Source: a virus | Length of the DNA stretch: 64,000 nucleotides | Virus record (IMG/VR): IMGVR_UViG_3300037225_000815 | Location: 1-64,000 of that record | Direction: 5' to 3' (one strand) | Part shown: positions 9,560 through 18,871 of the stretch, in pieces | Position numbering within the stretch: the first letter of the stretch is position 1 | Layout of the letters: each line of letters opens with the position of its first letter | Program-made: the position numbers and the translations under genes | Notes under the pieces: model-generated | What the model saw: only the letters and a program-made list of their open reading frames with translations | Databases searched by the model: none | What the model was told of the DNA's origin: nothing

Positions 9560-10141
9560 TTAGTTGTCCTTCACTGTCGGTTCGAACACCGTGCCCCGAG
9601 CCAGCCCGTTCTCATCGACAGTTGCGTCGATCTTCCCGTCGGACTCGGTATATGTGGTCATAACGCGCACTTTCTCCAGTCTGCTTTTGAGTGCCGCAAG
9701 GATTGTCTCTCTCTTCTTGCGCACCGAATTCTTTCCGCTTGACTCAAGGGTGATTGCATGGGAAATGATCTCGGGATCGCCTATCTGCTCTATCGCCTTG
9801 AGCGCCTGTTCGGCTCCTAGTTTCACGAGCTTCGTGGCCTGGTCCATGGCCTTGAAGTTGTTGTCCTGCCTGTTGGTCACGTCGACCATTTCGACCTTGA
9901 CTTCCGAGTGCAGGGGCGGCCCGTCGAGCTTCCGGAGCTCCCCGGTCCTGATGCTGTTCATGACGAGGTCATAATTGACAGCGTCATCAAGAGCTACGAA
10001 TCCGGTGGTCCTGGCCTTGCCTTTGTCGTTCGGGAATATCGAGAGACCGATGGAACCGTCGAATGACGACCACATCGCGCGCCTCGAACCCAGAGTGAAA
10101 TAGATGCCGGCTGACTGCTTCTCTTTGGCTTCTTTGGACAT
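9560..10141 (-). CDS. Hypothetical protein next to capsid gene
   Basis: 193 residues, ATG 10141 with AAAGGAG. The N-terminal half is beta-rich (IYFTLGSRRAMWSSFDGSIG) and the C-terminal half helical and charged. I do not recognise the family. It lies directly after the major capsid gene, a position often used by capsid decoration or head-completion proteins. Confidence 0.5.
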   Translation of the reverse strand: MSKEAKEKQSAGIYFTLGSRRAMWSSFDGSIGLSIFPNDKGKARTTGFVALDDAVNYDLVMNSIRTGELRKLDGPPLHSEVKVEMVDVTNRQDNNFKAMDQATKLVKLGAEQALKAIEQIGDPEIISHAITLESSGKNSVRKKRETILAALKSRLEKVRVMTTYTESDGKIDATVDENGLARGTVFEPTVKDN

Positions 10142-10167
10142 ATCTTATCTCCTTTATTATAGCCATT

Positions 10168-10189
10168 GGGGGAGCATTGCTGCTCCCCC
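10168..10189 (-). terminator. Strong hairpin after major capsid gene
   Basis: GGGGGAGCA and TGCTCCCCC form a perfect 9-bp stem with a 4-base loop, 30 bases after the capsid stop. There is no T run on the minus strand (AATGGCTATAAT follows). It may therefore be a stability hairpin for abundant capsid mRNA or a partial terminator. Confidence 0.55.
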
Positions 10190-10218
10190 TTTGACCGTTA
10201 TTGTTACTCGACTGACGA

Positions 10219-11529
10219 TTACCCTACTCCGTTCGCGGAGCCGGTGTAAACGTTCGCGCCAGCGCCGGACAGCGCTGAGTAGCGCGTGAGCGGGTTGAGC
10301 TGGATAGCGTTCATGTTCTGGAACACATAGTTCCTGTCCACGACGATATTCTTCGCGATCCTGATGGCCTTGCCTTGGTTCATGACACCCATGCCGAATG
10401 ACTCCTTCATGCGGATCATGACCTGTTCCTTCTGGGCGAGGTCGAACTGCTCGACGATCGGATCGTCTTTCCTGAACACGACTCCGCATTCCCCGGCCTC
10501 CGCGAAGACCATGTCGGTGACGTAGTTGTTACCGACTGCCTTGATAGGCACGAAGGGGGAGACGATGATGGTGAGCGGGGTTGGCCACACGTGTGGTTTG
10601 ATCTGCATCTGTGCACCCAGCGCCATCATTGTGCGGACGAAAGGATCAGGGAAGAGCTTCCCGGTGGAAGGATCCATCATCGGGTTACCTTGGCCCTTAC
10701 CGTATGTCAGTCCGAGGCCGTTCGGGCCTTCGAGGACTTTCATGCGGGTGAACAACCCACCCTGTGGCGGCCTGAAGGTCACGACAGTGTTGTTGTTCAG
10801 GATAATTTCCTTCATCTCCGGGTCGACCATGAACATCTGCCATGCAAAGGGGTGCATGATCAGGGTGTCCAGGTTGTAGCCGTCGATCATCGCCTGGGTA
10901 TAGAGCTCCAGGAGATCGTTGAGGGAAAGCGTTCCGTTCTGGACTCCGTCGATTCCGCGGCCAGTAGTTGTCCTGACCTTGGGGGAAGTCGTCGGAGCTG
11001 CGTTGTTGTACTCGATGGTACCGTACTTCTTGACTTCGTCCCAGGCCATCTTCTCCCTGTTGCGCACGAGAGCGTTCCTGGCCTTCCGGAGCCACATTCC
11101 GACCACATCGATAAGATTATCCTCTAGGACATCCTGTGCGATTCGGACTGCGAGACCGTACTTCTGGACTTGTGCCATGATACGATAGCCCTGGATTCCG
11201 AAGGCGAAGTTCGTTTCCGGATATTCGCCGTCTTCACCGACTGGACCGGCAACCAGCTCGCCCGTGGACGTGAACTGGAAGGTTCCGCCGCGTGTGACGC
11301 CGATTTCCGTGAACAGGGTGTCATAGATGACAGAGTCGGGCTCGATCTCGTCAACCATGATTCTGCTGATGGTTTCCTGTGTGAGGGGAACGAGGTCGGC
11401 ATTGCGGAGCACGTCCTTCACATCGTAAGTATGGCTTTCACCATTCTCGTCTGTGAATGAGGAGACGCCTGCCATAATGTCGCGGATCGTTCTTTCCATC
11501 ACCAGTTTATCATTTGCTGTGAAATTCAT
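10219..11529 (-). CDS. Major capsid protein (HK97 fold)
   Basis: 436 residues, ATG 11529, RBS AGGAGG. Features typical of large-phage HK97-type capsid proteins are visible: an N-terminal helical arm, the segment ETISRIMVDEIEPDSVIYDT and the central part LVRNREKMAWDEVKKYG. Next come LDTLIMHPFAWQMF and a conserved C-terminal P-domain region (TIIVSPFVPIK, VFRKDDPIVEQFD). It assembles the icosahedral shell. Portal and protease genes lie upstream in the standard order and a strong hairpin follows its stop. Confidence 0.85.
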   Translation of the reverse strand: MNFTANDKLVMERTIRDIMAGVSSFTDENGESHTYDVKDVLRNADLVPLTQETISRIMVDEIEPDSVIYDTLFTEIGVTRGGTFQFTSTGELVAGPVGEDGEYPETNFAFGIQGYRIMAQVQKYGLAVRIAQDVLEDNLIDVVGMWLRKARNALVRNREKMAWDEVKKYGTIEYNNAAPTTSPKVRTTTGRGIDGVQNGTLSLNDLLELYTQAMIDGYNLDTLIMHPFAWQMFMVDPEMKEIILNNNTVVTFRPPQGGLFTRMKVLEGPNGLGLTYGKGQGNPMMDPSTGKLFPDPFVRTMMALGAQMQIKPHVWPTPLTIIVSPFVPIKAVGNNYVTDMVFAEAGECGVVFRKDDPIVEQFDLAQKEQVMIRMKESFGMGVMNQGKAIRIAKNIVVDRNYVFQNMNAIQLNPLTRYSALSGAGANVYTGSANGVG

Positions 11530-11556
11530 TGGTTTCCTCCTGGGGATTGGTTAGAC

Positions 11557-12759
11557 TTAGCTGACGTGCAGGTTGAGTCTTGCAACGCCGATGTATCCGC
11601 TCTGGACCAGATCCAAGATCTGGGCGTAGGTCGGAGACGCGACTGGGGACACGAGGTTCTTCAGGATCGTGTTGGCGAGCAGGAAGAGCCTGAAAGGCAG
11701 ACCGAAAGTGTCGGTTCCGCCGACTCCGGTGTCTTTCACAACCATGATCAGCTCTGTCAGATCCTTGGGGAACTTGTTATCGACCGCCGTGAGGCGTGCG
11801 ATATGCTGTGCTGTTGTCGGAGTATTTGGGAACGACGTCATGTCGAGCAAATACTTGCCGGTGATGTCCGACTTGACCATTCCGCCGATTCCCTGGATAA
11901 GGTTGGCGAGAGTGGGGACGAACAGGACGGGCATGCCCAATGCGTTGATGGCATTGTAGCCGGCCTTTGGTGAGCCACCTGTACTCCAGTTCGAGTTCGA
12001 GGGAGTTGCGAGGTTGGAGTCATATTCCTGTACGACGTATGGGACTTCCACGTACCAGTCGGTCACGAACGAGCGGAACTTCTGCATGGTGTTCGATGTG
12101 AAGTTCAGGAACTTGCCCTGATCATCCACATAGATGTCTTCAGTCACAACGCCGATGGGAACGTTGGCTGGACGGACGAAACGGGAGTTCGTAGTGACGG
12201 CATTGCCGAGCACGTCAAGACGTGGTGTTTCGTCGAAATACGCACCGGACGAATCCGCTATGTCGTATGCGTGATATGGGTCTGAAACTGTCGTTCCGCC
12301 ATTGGCAAGAACGGCTGCGAGATTCAGTTTCCCGTATCCTTCGATGGAATCTTCGATCGGGCTCTGCAGTGCCGAGCCATTATGGCCGATGCCATTGGCT
12401 ACGTATCCGGCATTCATGCCATTTGCGGTAGCATCGCCAGAGACCGGTACTGGTGCGTACCAACCACTTGTGAGGCCTGCACTGTTCATCAGAGAGCTCT
12501 GGTAGAACAGATTGGACATGATGGGCACGCCTGAGATGATCGAACCGATGGGAATCGCGATCGGGCGCCTCATGAGGGACTGATCCTTGATCACACGGAC
12601 CGTAGGAGCAGCCTTATGGGAGATGATCGGATCTGCGGGCCGGTCACCATCTGAAATCTCGAAGCCCCAGCGGACCTGCGTTGTGCGCAGAATGTCAGCC
12701 ATTTGCTTCTGATCGATGTTCAGATATGTGCCGGTACCTGTAAAGTTAAGGTTGTTCAT
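11557..12759 (-). CDS. Putative capsid-associated virion protein
   Basis: 400 residues, ATG 12759, with AGGAGG upstream. Rich in Asn, Gly and Pro with many beta segments and no recognised catalytic motif. It is placed between the protease-scaffold gene and the major capsid gene. It could be a minor capsid, vertex or cement protein. It shows no clear similarity to the capsid protein itself. Confidence 0.5.
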   Translation of the reverse strand: MNNLNFTGTGTYLNIDQKQMADILRTTQVRWGFEISDGDRPADPIISHKAAPTVRVIKDQSLMRRPIAIPIGSIISGVPIMSNLFYQSSLMNSAGLTSGWYAPVPVSGDATANGMNAGYVANGIGHNGSALQSPIEDSIEGYGKLNLAAVLANGGTTVSDPYHAYDIADSSGAYFDETPRLDVLGNAVTTNSRFVRPANVPIGVVTEDIYVDDQGKFLNFTSNTMQKFRSFVTDWYVEVPYVVQEYDSNLATPSNSNWSTGGSPKAGYNAINALGMPVLFVPTLANLIQGIGGMVKSDITGKYLLDMTSFPNTPTTAQHIARLTAVDNKFPKDLTELIMVVKDTGVGGTDTFGLPFRLFLLANTILKNLVSPVASPTYAQILDLVQSGYIGVARLNLHVS

Positions 12760-12787
12760 TGGTTTTCCTCCTGGATGGTATGAACGC

Positions 12788-14842
12788 TTACTTGCGTGTT
12801 CTGGTGATCAGTTTGAGGACACCAGAAGTGTTTGCATCCGCTGGCGCGGCGGCTGCTGGAGTTGCTGTCGGGTTGTTGACGTCCCCTGCGGTGGCGGCAG
12901 CTGCGGCTTCAGATGCTGCTCCTGCAGGAGCTTGCGCGTCCTTGTTGTCTGCTGCTGGGGCGGCTGCCGGTGCTGCGGGAGCTGCGGGGACTTTGCCTGT
13001 ATCGAGCGCGTCCTGCAGTTTCTGATTCACTGGATCCACCTTCGCATTGCTGGCTTCGCCTTCCGCGAAGCTCAGGATGACTTTCAAGGCACTGATCTCC
13101 AGGTCCTTGTACTCATCCTTCATCTTCGAAGTGGCTTTCTCCTTGCCAGCTGCGTCTGTCGCTTCAAGGTATGCCTTCGCTTTGGAGAGTTTGGCGACGA
13201 TCGTGGCGTTCACGATCTTATCGATGAGGGTAGCCTTCACGTCCTTCTCGAGTTCGTCGATCCGGGATGTGAGTGCGGTTTCCTTATCTTTGTGTTCCGC
13301 TTCCATCTTTCCAACGAGCGTTGTGACAATGCTTGAACCGAGCAGTTCATCTTTCGTTTGAAATGTGAACATGTGTTCGGCCTCCATTGTAGATTGTGGT
13401 ATACTTCCTTTGACTACGGGCTGAGCGACTGGCTCGGCTTCGTCCTTGCTGTCGCATCCCATGCGTTTAGCCTTTCCGTTCACGCAAGCCAGTATCGATG
13501 ACTTGGTAGCGGAGGAGTAATTGGCCCTTCCGATCAGGCGGCGAGCCGCCGTGACATGGGCGCAATCGGGTACTGGGAACGACCTGCCCGGACCACAGAA
13601 CGTGGACTCAGGGAGGCTCTTGCGTTTCTTTGTGGAAAGCGTAGCATCCTCTAGTTCGTCCAGCTTGTCAGTGATAAGGGTTAGGAGAGCCTTCGGATCC
13701 TTGAATTCGGCGTCCTTGATGGACGCAAAGTCAAAGATAGGAATGTTCCCGAGTTCATCGATGATCGACTCGGGATCCGGCATCAGCCCTGCCTTGATCA
13801 CTGATTCAAGGATGGAAAGGGTTGCATAGTCGCGCAGAAGCTTGTCGATGCATCCACAGTCCTGTCCTGGTTTGGTTCCGTCATTTCCGGAAGCTTGACC
13901 CTGGTCAGCATTGTCGGGCTTCTCCGCATTATCACCAGTCCCTGAATTGGCAATCTTGCAGAAGTCACCTACACACTGCGTACCATCGGTCATGAAATCC
14001 TTCAATTCTATGTTCTCCCCTCTCAGGTTGATCACAGAGGTGGCTGCCGGGTTGGAGCCGTCACCAATGTAGAAGCTGTAGAGGGAATTCATCTCCATGA
14101 GTGGGGAGCCGTTACTGAAGTCCATAGGCTCCCACGTCGCTTCCGCATCGCTGTTGTTGATCATGATGTGCGCCTTGTTGACTGCGTCATCATCCGCGGG
14201 ATGCGTTACGAACGAATATTCCTTGTAGATCTGCCGGCCTACCCTGTAGTAGCAGGCTTCCTTCCCGTTCTCAGTATCATAGATCTGCCCGCGCTGGTGC
14301 CGGCATTCCTCGTCGAGAACCGGGTTCTTGCCGCAGATGGAGCACTTGATGTCTTCCGGAATTCCCCTGGCCCTGATCGATGTCGTGAGATAGGTCTGGT
14401 CGATGATCTTCTGGATGGCTTCAGGATCAGTGATTCCCGAGTAGACGGTGATGTGTCCCTTGGGTTTCTTGAGGTTATCCCTCTCCTTGGCGTCCTTCAT
14501 CTGGTACCTTACAGGCACGGCTTTGTGTACCCGGCCGATGACATCCTTAACATCATCGCTATGGTTCACGGTTACCGCTTTGGGGTAGGGGCTAGTGAAC
14601 GTCTTGGCATTCGCTTCCAGGTACTCCGGCATGTAGAAAGCGTGGTTGGAGTTGATAAATCCATAGTGGGTGGAGTCGACAGCGTTAACCAGGACGGGCT
14701 TCTTGAACTGCTGTTTCAGCTGTTCCCCTAGCTGCTTAAGAAACGGTTCATCCTGTGAAGCGTCAAACACCTCGATCTTGCCAGCCTTGCTGACATAGAC
14801 GCTGCGTGAGCGATCCATCACGATCGTTTCCTGAATCTTCAT
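12788..14842 (-). CDS. Prohead protease fused to scaffold-like C-terminus
   Basis: 684 residues, ATG 14842, RBS GGAGG. The N-terminal 230 residues look like a phage capsid maturation protease: HAFYMPEYLEANAKTF, KAVTVNHSDD with a candidate catalytic His, later HITVYSGITDPEAI and EYSFVTHPAD. A zinc-type cluster CSIC...CRHQRG lies near residue 170. The middle has FCGPGRSFPVPDCAHVTAAR, a motif seen in large-phage prohead proteins. The last third is a long charged coiled coil followed by an Ala- and Pro-rich tail, as in scaffold cores. This predicts that one polypeptide guides assembly and then cuts itself and the shell. Confidence 0.75.
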   Translation of the reverse strand: MKIQETIVMDRSRSVYVSKAGKIEVFDASQDEPFLKQLGEQLKQQFKKPVLVNAVDSTHYGFINSNHAFYMPEYLEANAKTFTSPYPKAVTVNHSDDVKDVIGRVHKAVPVRYQMKDAKERDNLKKPKGHITVYSGITDPEAIQKIIDQTYLTTSIRARGIPEDIKCSICGKNPVLDEECRHQRGQIYDTENGKEACYYRVGRQIYKEYSFVTHPADDDAVNKAHIMINNSDAEATWEPMDFSNGSPLMEMNSLYSFYIGDGSNPAATSVINLRGENIELKDFMTDGTQCVGDFCKIANSGTGDNAEKPDNADQGQASGNDGTKPGQDCGCIDKLLRDYATLSILESVIKAGLMPDPESIIDELGNIPIFDFASIKDAEFKDPKALLTLITDKLDELEDATLSTKKRKSLPESTFCGPGRSFPVPDCAHVTAARRLIGRANYSSATKSSILACVNGKAKRMGCDSKDEAEPVAQPVVKGSIPQSTMEAEHMFTFQTKDELLGSSIVTTLVGKMEAEHKDKETALTSRIDELEKDVKATLIDKIVNATIVAKLSKAKAYLEATDAAGKEKATSKMKDEYKDLEISALKVILSFAEGEASNAKVDPVNQKLQDALDTGKVPAAPAAPAAAPAADNKDAQAPAGAASEAAAAATAGDVNNPTATPAAAAPADANTSGVLKLITRTRK

Positions 14843-14898
14843 AGAGATCCTCCAACTAGCTAGTAATATTGTAGTCTTGTCGCATATTCACGTCAAGA

Positions 14899-16533
14899 TT
14901 AGCTATTCTTAGTCCTTCCGGGTCCGCTCTTCGTCCCGTGCTGGTTCGACGATTGGATGGCCGACTTCGAGGAATTGGCGGCAGCCTGCATCTTTGCCTG
15001 GATCTCCGCATGTTTGGCCCTGGCCTGGATCATCGGGAACGTATCATCCTCGTCCTCTCCCATATCATCATAACCAAGTTCAGACCGAGCTTCAGCGCGC
15101 TTGATCACTCCCTGGCTGAACTGGTTGAGTACGTGGTTCTCGTGCTTGATCTTGTTGTCAAGGTCGACCTCATAGAACTCTATGGAAGGAAGGTTCTCAT
15201 CCCTGAGTATCCAGTCTATTGGTGCCCCGCCTTCCTGGAGAAGCTCTATGAGTAGCTTCTGCATCTCTGCACCGATGACCGCCTGGATCTCGATAGTCTT
15301 GTCCTGTTTCACCTTGTCAATGATATCTGCAGTCGCCCTGGGAGCGCCGTCCTGACCCGTGGTAACCGTGCTGAGCCAAAGCTCGGTGAAGAGCCTGGAC
15401 TTGAAGTATTGGAGGTATGCCTCGGCCCGGAGGGCTTGGCCCTCAGCTCCTATGACCTTGACGATCTGGCGGTTGTCCGTAATCAGGAACCCATTGGATT
15501 CCATACCCTGGAGCTTGGCCACAGTGTCATTGATCTCTTCCTGGGTTCCCTTCAGCTTGTCCGATCCGATTGCGATATGATAGAGGGGATGTCCGTACTG
15601 GAACATAAGAAGCTCTATGTTCTCTTCTATTAGCCTCAGTGTCTCAATGTCCTGCAGGGCCGGGTGGAAAGGAGGCATGGCCCACTTCTCACCGACCGCG
15701 GCATGGTACCTGATGTGGAGCATATCATGCTCACGGATAGTCACCTGCTCCTCGCCATTGAAGGAGGAGTATGCGCGGCCATACATCCTCAAGAGGTTGA
15801 ATGTGCCGCTGTTGGATCCATATGGAATGTCGCGTTCGAAGTATGAGTTACCCAGGTTCCAGGTATTCAAAGGCCGCAGACCGCGGCCGAAGTATGGCAT
15901 CCTGACATAGCTGAAGTTCCTGTCGTTCGGTGCCTTCTCTATCCTGATCCTGCGACAATCCTCGGGGTAGATGGCAGCTATCGGCTTCATAGTCTTCCCG
16001 TCCATCCTGTCATAGACCTTTCCGGAAGACTGGTCCTCAGACCTGAATTTGGCCAGGAAGATGTTACCGTATAGGAGGAGGCTGAAGAACATGGACCTGA
16101 AGAGCTCGAGATTGGTTATGCCGCTCATGAGCTCGAATTCCTTGAAGCGCTTGGTCAGATACTTGGTGACGATATCGTTCTTGGATTTGAGGATGTATCC
16201 ATTCCTCATTGCACTGTCAGTATAGCTGTCAACGGAGTATTTGAGGTATCCCTCCGAGGTATAGGCATGGTACATGTCGAGCATGTTCCAGGTGTTGGCA
16301 TAGATTCCGTTGAAGCTTATGAGCCTCTTGTTCATGGAAAGGTTCTTGGGATTGGCCAGCTTGACGGCCGACAGCTTTCCGCTGTCATCCTTGGCGTCCC
16401 GCACGACTATGGCGTTGCCTCTGCTTATATCGTTTATCCGCCTGACAACAAGCTTATCCATCCGGTTAAGGGTGCGTTCCGCCTGCCAGTTGCGGATACC
16501 GTCGCCTATTGCTTGGAAGATAGTCTTGTTCAT
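14899..16533 (-). CDS. Portal protein
   Basis: 544 residues, ATG 16533, RBS AAGGA. The order fits phage portal proteins: an N-terminal wing (MLDMYHAYTSEGYLKYSVDS) and the crown-proximal part LLLYGNIFLAKFR. Next comes HIRYHAAVGEKWAMPPFHPA, followed by the helix-rich stem and clip region (LRLIEENIELLMFQYGHPLY). The tail end is Ser- and Gln-rich. Twelve copies form the DNA channel at one capsid vertex. A sigma70-like promoter sits just upstream. Confidence 0.85.
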   Translation of the reverse strand: MNKTIFQAIGDGIRNWQAERTLNRMDKLVVRRINDISRGNAIVVRDAKDDSGKLSAVKLANPKNLSMNKRLISFNGIYANTWNMLDMYHAYTSEGYLKYSVDSYTDSAMRNGYILKSKNDIVTKYLTKRFKEFELMSGITNLELFRSMFFSLLLYGNIFLAKFRSEDQSSGKVYDRMDGKTMKPIAAIYPEDCRRIRIEKAPNDRNFSYVRMPYFGRGLRPLNTWNLGNSYFERDIPYGSNSGTFNLLRMYGRAYSSFNGEEQVTIREHDMLHIRYHAAVGEKWAMPPFHPALQDIETLRLIEENIELLMFQYGHPLYHIAIGSDKLKGTQEEINDTVAKLQGMESNGFLITDNRQIVKVIGAEGQALRAEAYLQYFKSRLFTELWLSTVTTGQDGAPRATADIIDKVKQDKTIEIQAVIGAEMQKLLIELLQEGGAPIDWILRDENLPSIEFYEVDLDNKIKHENHVLNQFSQGVIKRAEARSELGYDDMGEDEDDTFPMIQARAKHAEIQAKMQAAANSSKSAIQSSNQHGTKSGPGRTKNS

Positions 16534-16550
16534 GCAACATCCTTACGCAT

Positions 16551-16580
16551 ATTATATGTATAGTCCATATTATGCGTCAA
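16551..16580 (-). promoter_or_regulatory. Sigma70-like promoter for portal operon
   Basis: Minus strand -35 TTGACG at 16580-16575, an 18-base spacer, and -10 TATAAT at 16556-16551. The likely start is near 16544, about 11 bases before the portal ATG. It overlaps the stop codon of the upstream gene. Confidence 0.6.
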
Positions 16581-18871
16581 CCAAGTACGTCCTTCTTGAT
16601 ACCGCCGACTATGGGGGTCATTTCCCTGATCAGGTCGCTGACATCCCTGGCGCAGTTGCCCATAGGGTTATTGATAGCTGGGGACTCGAAAGACGTTGTC
16701 GGAGCGTCATTCTTGCCCTTATATGGGTTGTACATCCTATTGGTAGAAACGTTGAATTCCATGCCCCCATGCTTGGATTTCCGGAACATCTGGGTACAGA
16801 TATAGTCAGGTTCGGGCCCAAGCTGGACGGTGGGGTCATATACAGGGGTTGTCAGAAGCTTGACGGTATCCGGAGGAATAGGGTTCCCAGTGGAGTCCGT
16901 GGGTGGCTTGGTACCAGGCGCCCCCGGAGGTATGCCCAGGTCATTCATGATGGAATCCACAGCCTTGGATGCATCATCCGCGCTAGCCAGGGTGGACAGT
17001 CCGCAAACGTTCCGGAGCCGCACATCAGCCTTCAGGACTATCTCCAATAGCTTGCTGAACAGAGACACGTTCTTGTAGTTCATCTTGATGTCATACATGG
17101 CCTCGAAGGCTATGGCCTTCTGGTTGTTCTTGCGCCACTGGTTGGCGAGCATGTCGAACATCTTCAGCTTCAGCTCCTTGATCCCACAGAGGACCATCTG
17201 GAACATCTTGTCCACTGGTTCACAAAGCGTGATAGCTTCCTGGATGGTGGGAGATTTCAGGTAGAGACTGACGACATATTTCTCTAGGTATGACATTACA
17301 GTGGAGAACAGCATGCTAAGGCTCTCCACCCCGGCGTCAATCAGGTCCCCAATCAGGTTGGAGACGCACATATTGAACCAGTCTGATATATTGGTGACCT
17401 TGAGTGAAATGGATGTATCTCCCAGGAGCCGGCCAAGGACGGCATCGAATAGGGCGGCAAAGACCTGTATCTCCTGCATAGCATCAGGTCCTAGTATGTC
17501 ATTCAACTTAGTGTCGGCGGTGTATCCTATTCCCTTCTCCATGTAATCCTGGATCTTCTGTTTGGTGGCGGGATCGAGCTTGTCATTCTCGACGACAAGC
17601 AGGGTATATAACAATCTGAGAGCGCAGCATATGAAGCTCTTCAGGCTGAAAGACCCGCCTGGAGTGTTGATGTTCATGTCAGTGAAACTGCTTAAGGAAA
17701 CGTCGAACGACTGGAGTGCGTTGTTGATATTGAGGACCATATCGTACAGCGGCTTCTCTATCACCCCAGCCGGATCTTGGGCGACCGTATCGGATACCTT
17801 GTGTTCCATCCTGGTGAGGTTGTTACTATACTCTGTTGCTCCCGCGGCGATCCTGTCGCCGACCGTCATCTCGATAAATCCCCCGGTTCCTGGAGCGTTG
17901 GAATTGTCCGTCTTTGTCTGGCCTATACCCGTGAACGTTCCCCTGTCATTGAGCACATCCTTGATACTGTTGAATCCCGGTTGCTGTGTCTCCTGGGCCA
18001 GTATCTTTGCAACCATCTGCTGCGCCTGAGCCTGGTCAGCTGGGGACATTCCTGCCAAAGCTTCCGGAGTACAGTCCTGGGGCTGTTGGTATGCCGCATC
18101 GCTGAAATCGAAGAATGCAGATTCGGGTACCTTCTGTCCGGCAAGCGCCTGTTTGAACACGTTGGCCTTCATCTCATCCTCAAGAATGAACACGTCCCGG
18201 CAGGGATAGATACCGAAGAGCTTCCCGAATGCGTTGTTGAAATCGTCCTGCAAGTGGGTGAGTCCCTTGGTGAAGCTGTCTACTGCTCCGAATATTGCGC
18301 ATATGGGTTTGAATATCAGGGTGATGACGAACTTAAGGACTATCCGGAGAAGCAGCTTAAGGAGCATCAGTCCGAAGTCGATCATGAAAGATGACTGCAA
18401 CTGATCAGCTTTGTCGGCAACCTTCTTGGCCAGATCATCCTCTTCCTGGACTCTAGCAAGGTCCGTAGCCGACTGGGGCTGGGATGGTGGCTTCTGGTAA
18501 GTTGCCTTCTGGAGGAAACACTGGAACTGTTCTGGAGTGATAGTCTGACCATCAACTACGATCGGAGCGGTAGGTGCGAATGCCTGTGCCATAGCTGTAG
18601 CTCTGGCAGCAACCTGGTCAGCCATGGTCCGGGACGCCCTCAATATGTCCAGGAACGATGCTACAGGTATAGTGGTATTGTCCCTGAACGAAGTCAGGAA
18701 CTTGGTGTTCTTCTGGAAATCAGTCTCCTCTGTGGGAGCAATGGTTCCAAGTTGTAATGCCAACCGGGACTGTTCCTGGTCCTGTTGGTTCTGCTTGACG
18801 TTCTGTAGTGCACCGTTGTCCACTGCAGTTATGAATTCCACCAGTTCCGGGTGTCTGAGATCAGCGGCCAT
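16577..18871 (-). CDS. Large hypothetical virion-region protein
   Basis: 764 residues from ATG 18871, behind GGAG; the longer frame to 18925 lies inside the terminase gene and lacks an RBS. It overlaps the terminase stop by 11 bases. Residues about 170-235 hold hydrophobic helices (FMIDFGLMLLKLLLRIVLKF, VITLIFKPICAIFGAVDSF) that could cross a membrane. The rest is helical and Gln-rich with a Pro-rich linker near residue 690. I do not recognise it. Its position between terminase and portal and its hydrophobic segments would suit an internal or injected virion protein. Confidence 0.55.
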   Translation of the reverse strand: MAADLRHPELVEFITAVDNGALQNVKQNQQDQEQSRLALQLGTIAPTEETDFQKNTKFLTSFRDNTTIPVASFLDILRASRTMADQVAARATAMAQAFAPTAPIVVDGQTITPEQFQCFLQKATYQKPPSQPQSATDLARVQEEDDLAKKVADKADQLQSSFMIDFGLMLLKLLLRIVLKFVITLIFKPICAIFGAVDSFTKGLTHLQDDFNNAFGKLFGIYPCRDVFILEDEMKANVFKQALAGQKVPESAFFDFSDAAYQQPQDCTPEALAGMSPADQAQAQQMVAKILAQETQQPGFNSIKDVLNDRGTFTGIGQTKTDNSNAPGTGGFIEMTVGDRIAAGATEYSNNLTRMEHKVSDTVAQDPAGVIEKPLYDMVLNINNALQSFDVSLSSFTDMNINTPGGSFSLKSFICCALRLLYTLLVVENDKLDPATKQKIQDYMEKGIGYTADTKLNDILGPDAMQEIQVFAALFDAVLGRLLGDTSISLKVTNISDWFNMCVSNLIGDLIDAGVESLSMLFSTVMSYLEKYVVSLYLKSPTIQEAITLCEPVDKMFQMVLCGIKELKLKMFDMLANQWRKNNQKAIAFEAMYDIKMNYKNVSLFSKLLEIVLKADVRLRNVCGLSTLASADDASKAVDSIMNDLGIPPGAPGTKPPTDSTGNPIPPDTVKLLTTPVYDPTVQLGPEPDYICTQMFRKSKHGGMEFNVSTNRMYNPYKGKNDAPTTSFESPAINNPMGNCARDVSDLIREMTPIVGGIKKDVLG

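Noticed and set aside
10156-10161. TATAAT as promoter before the 10141 gene
   Set aside because: No -35 element at 16-18 bases; the site lies in the capsid hairpin.
12716-13336. 206-residue plus-strand frame opposite the protease-scaffold gene
   Set aside because: Cys/Gly-rich mirror of the Ala-rich coding strand, without RBS.
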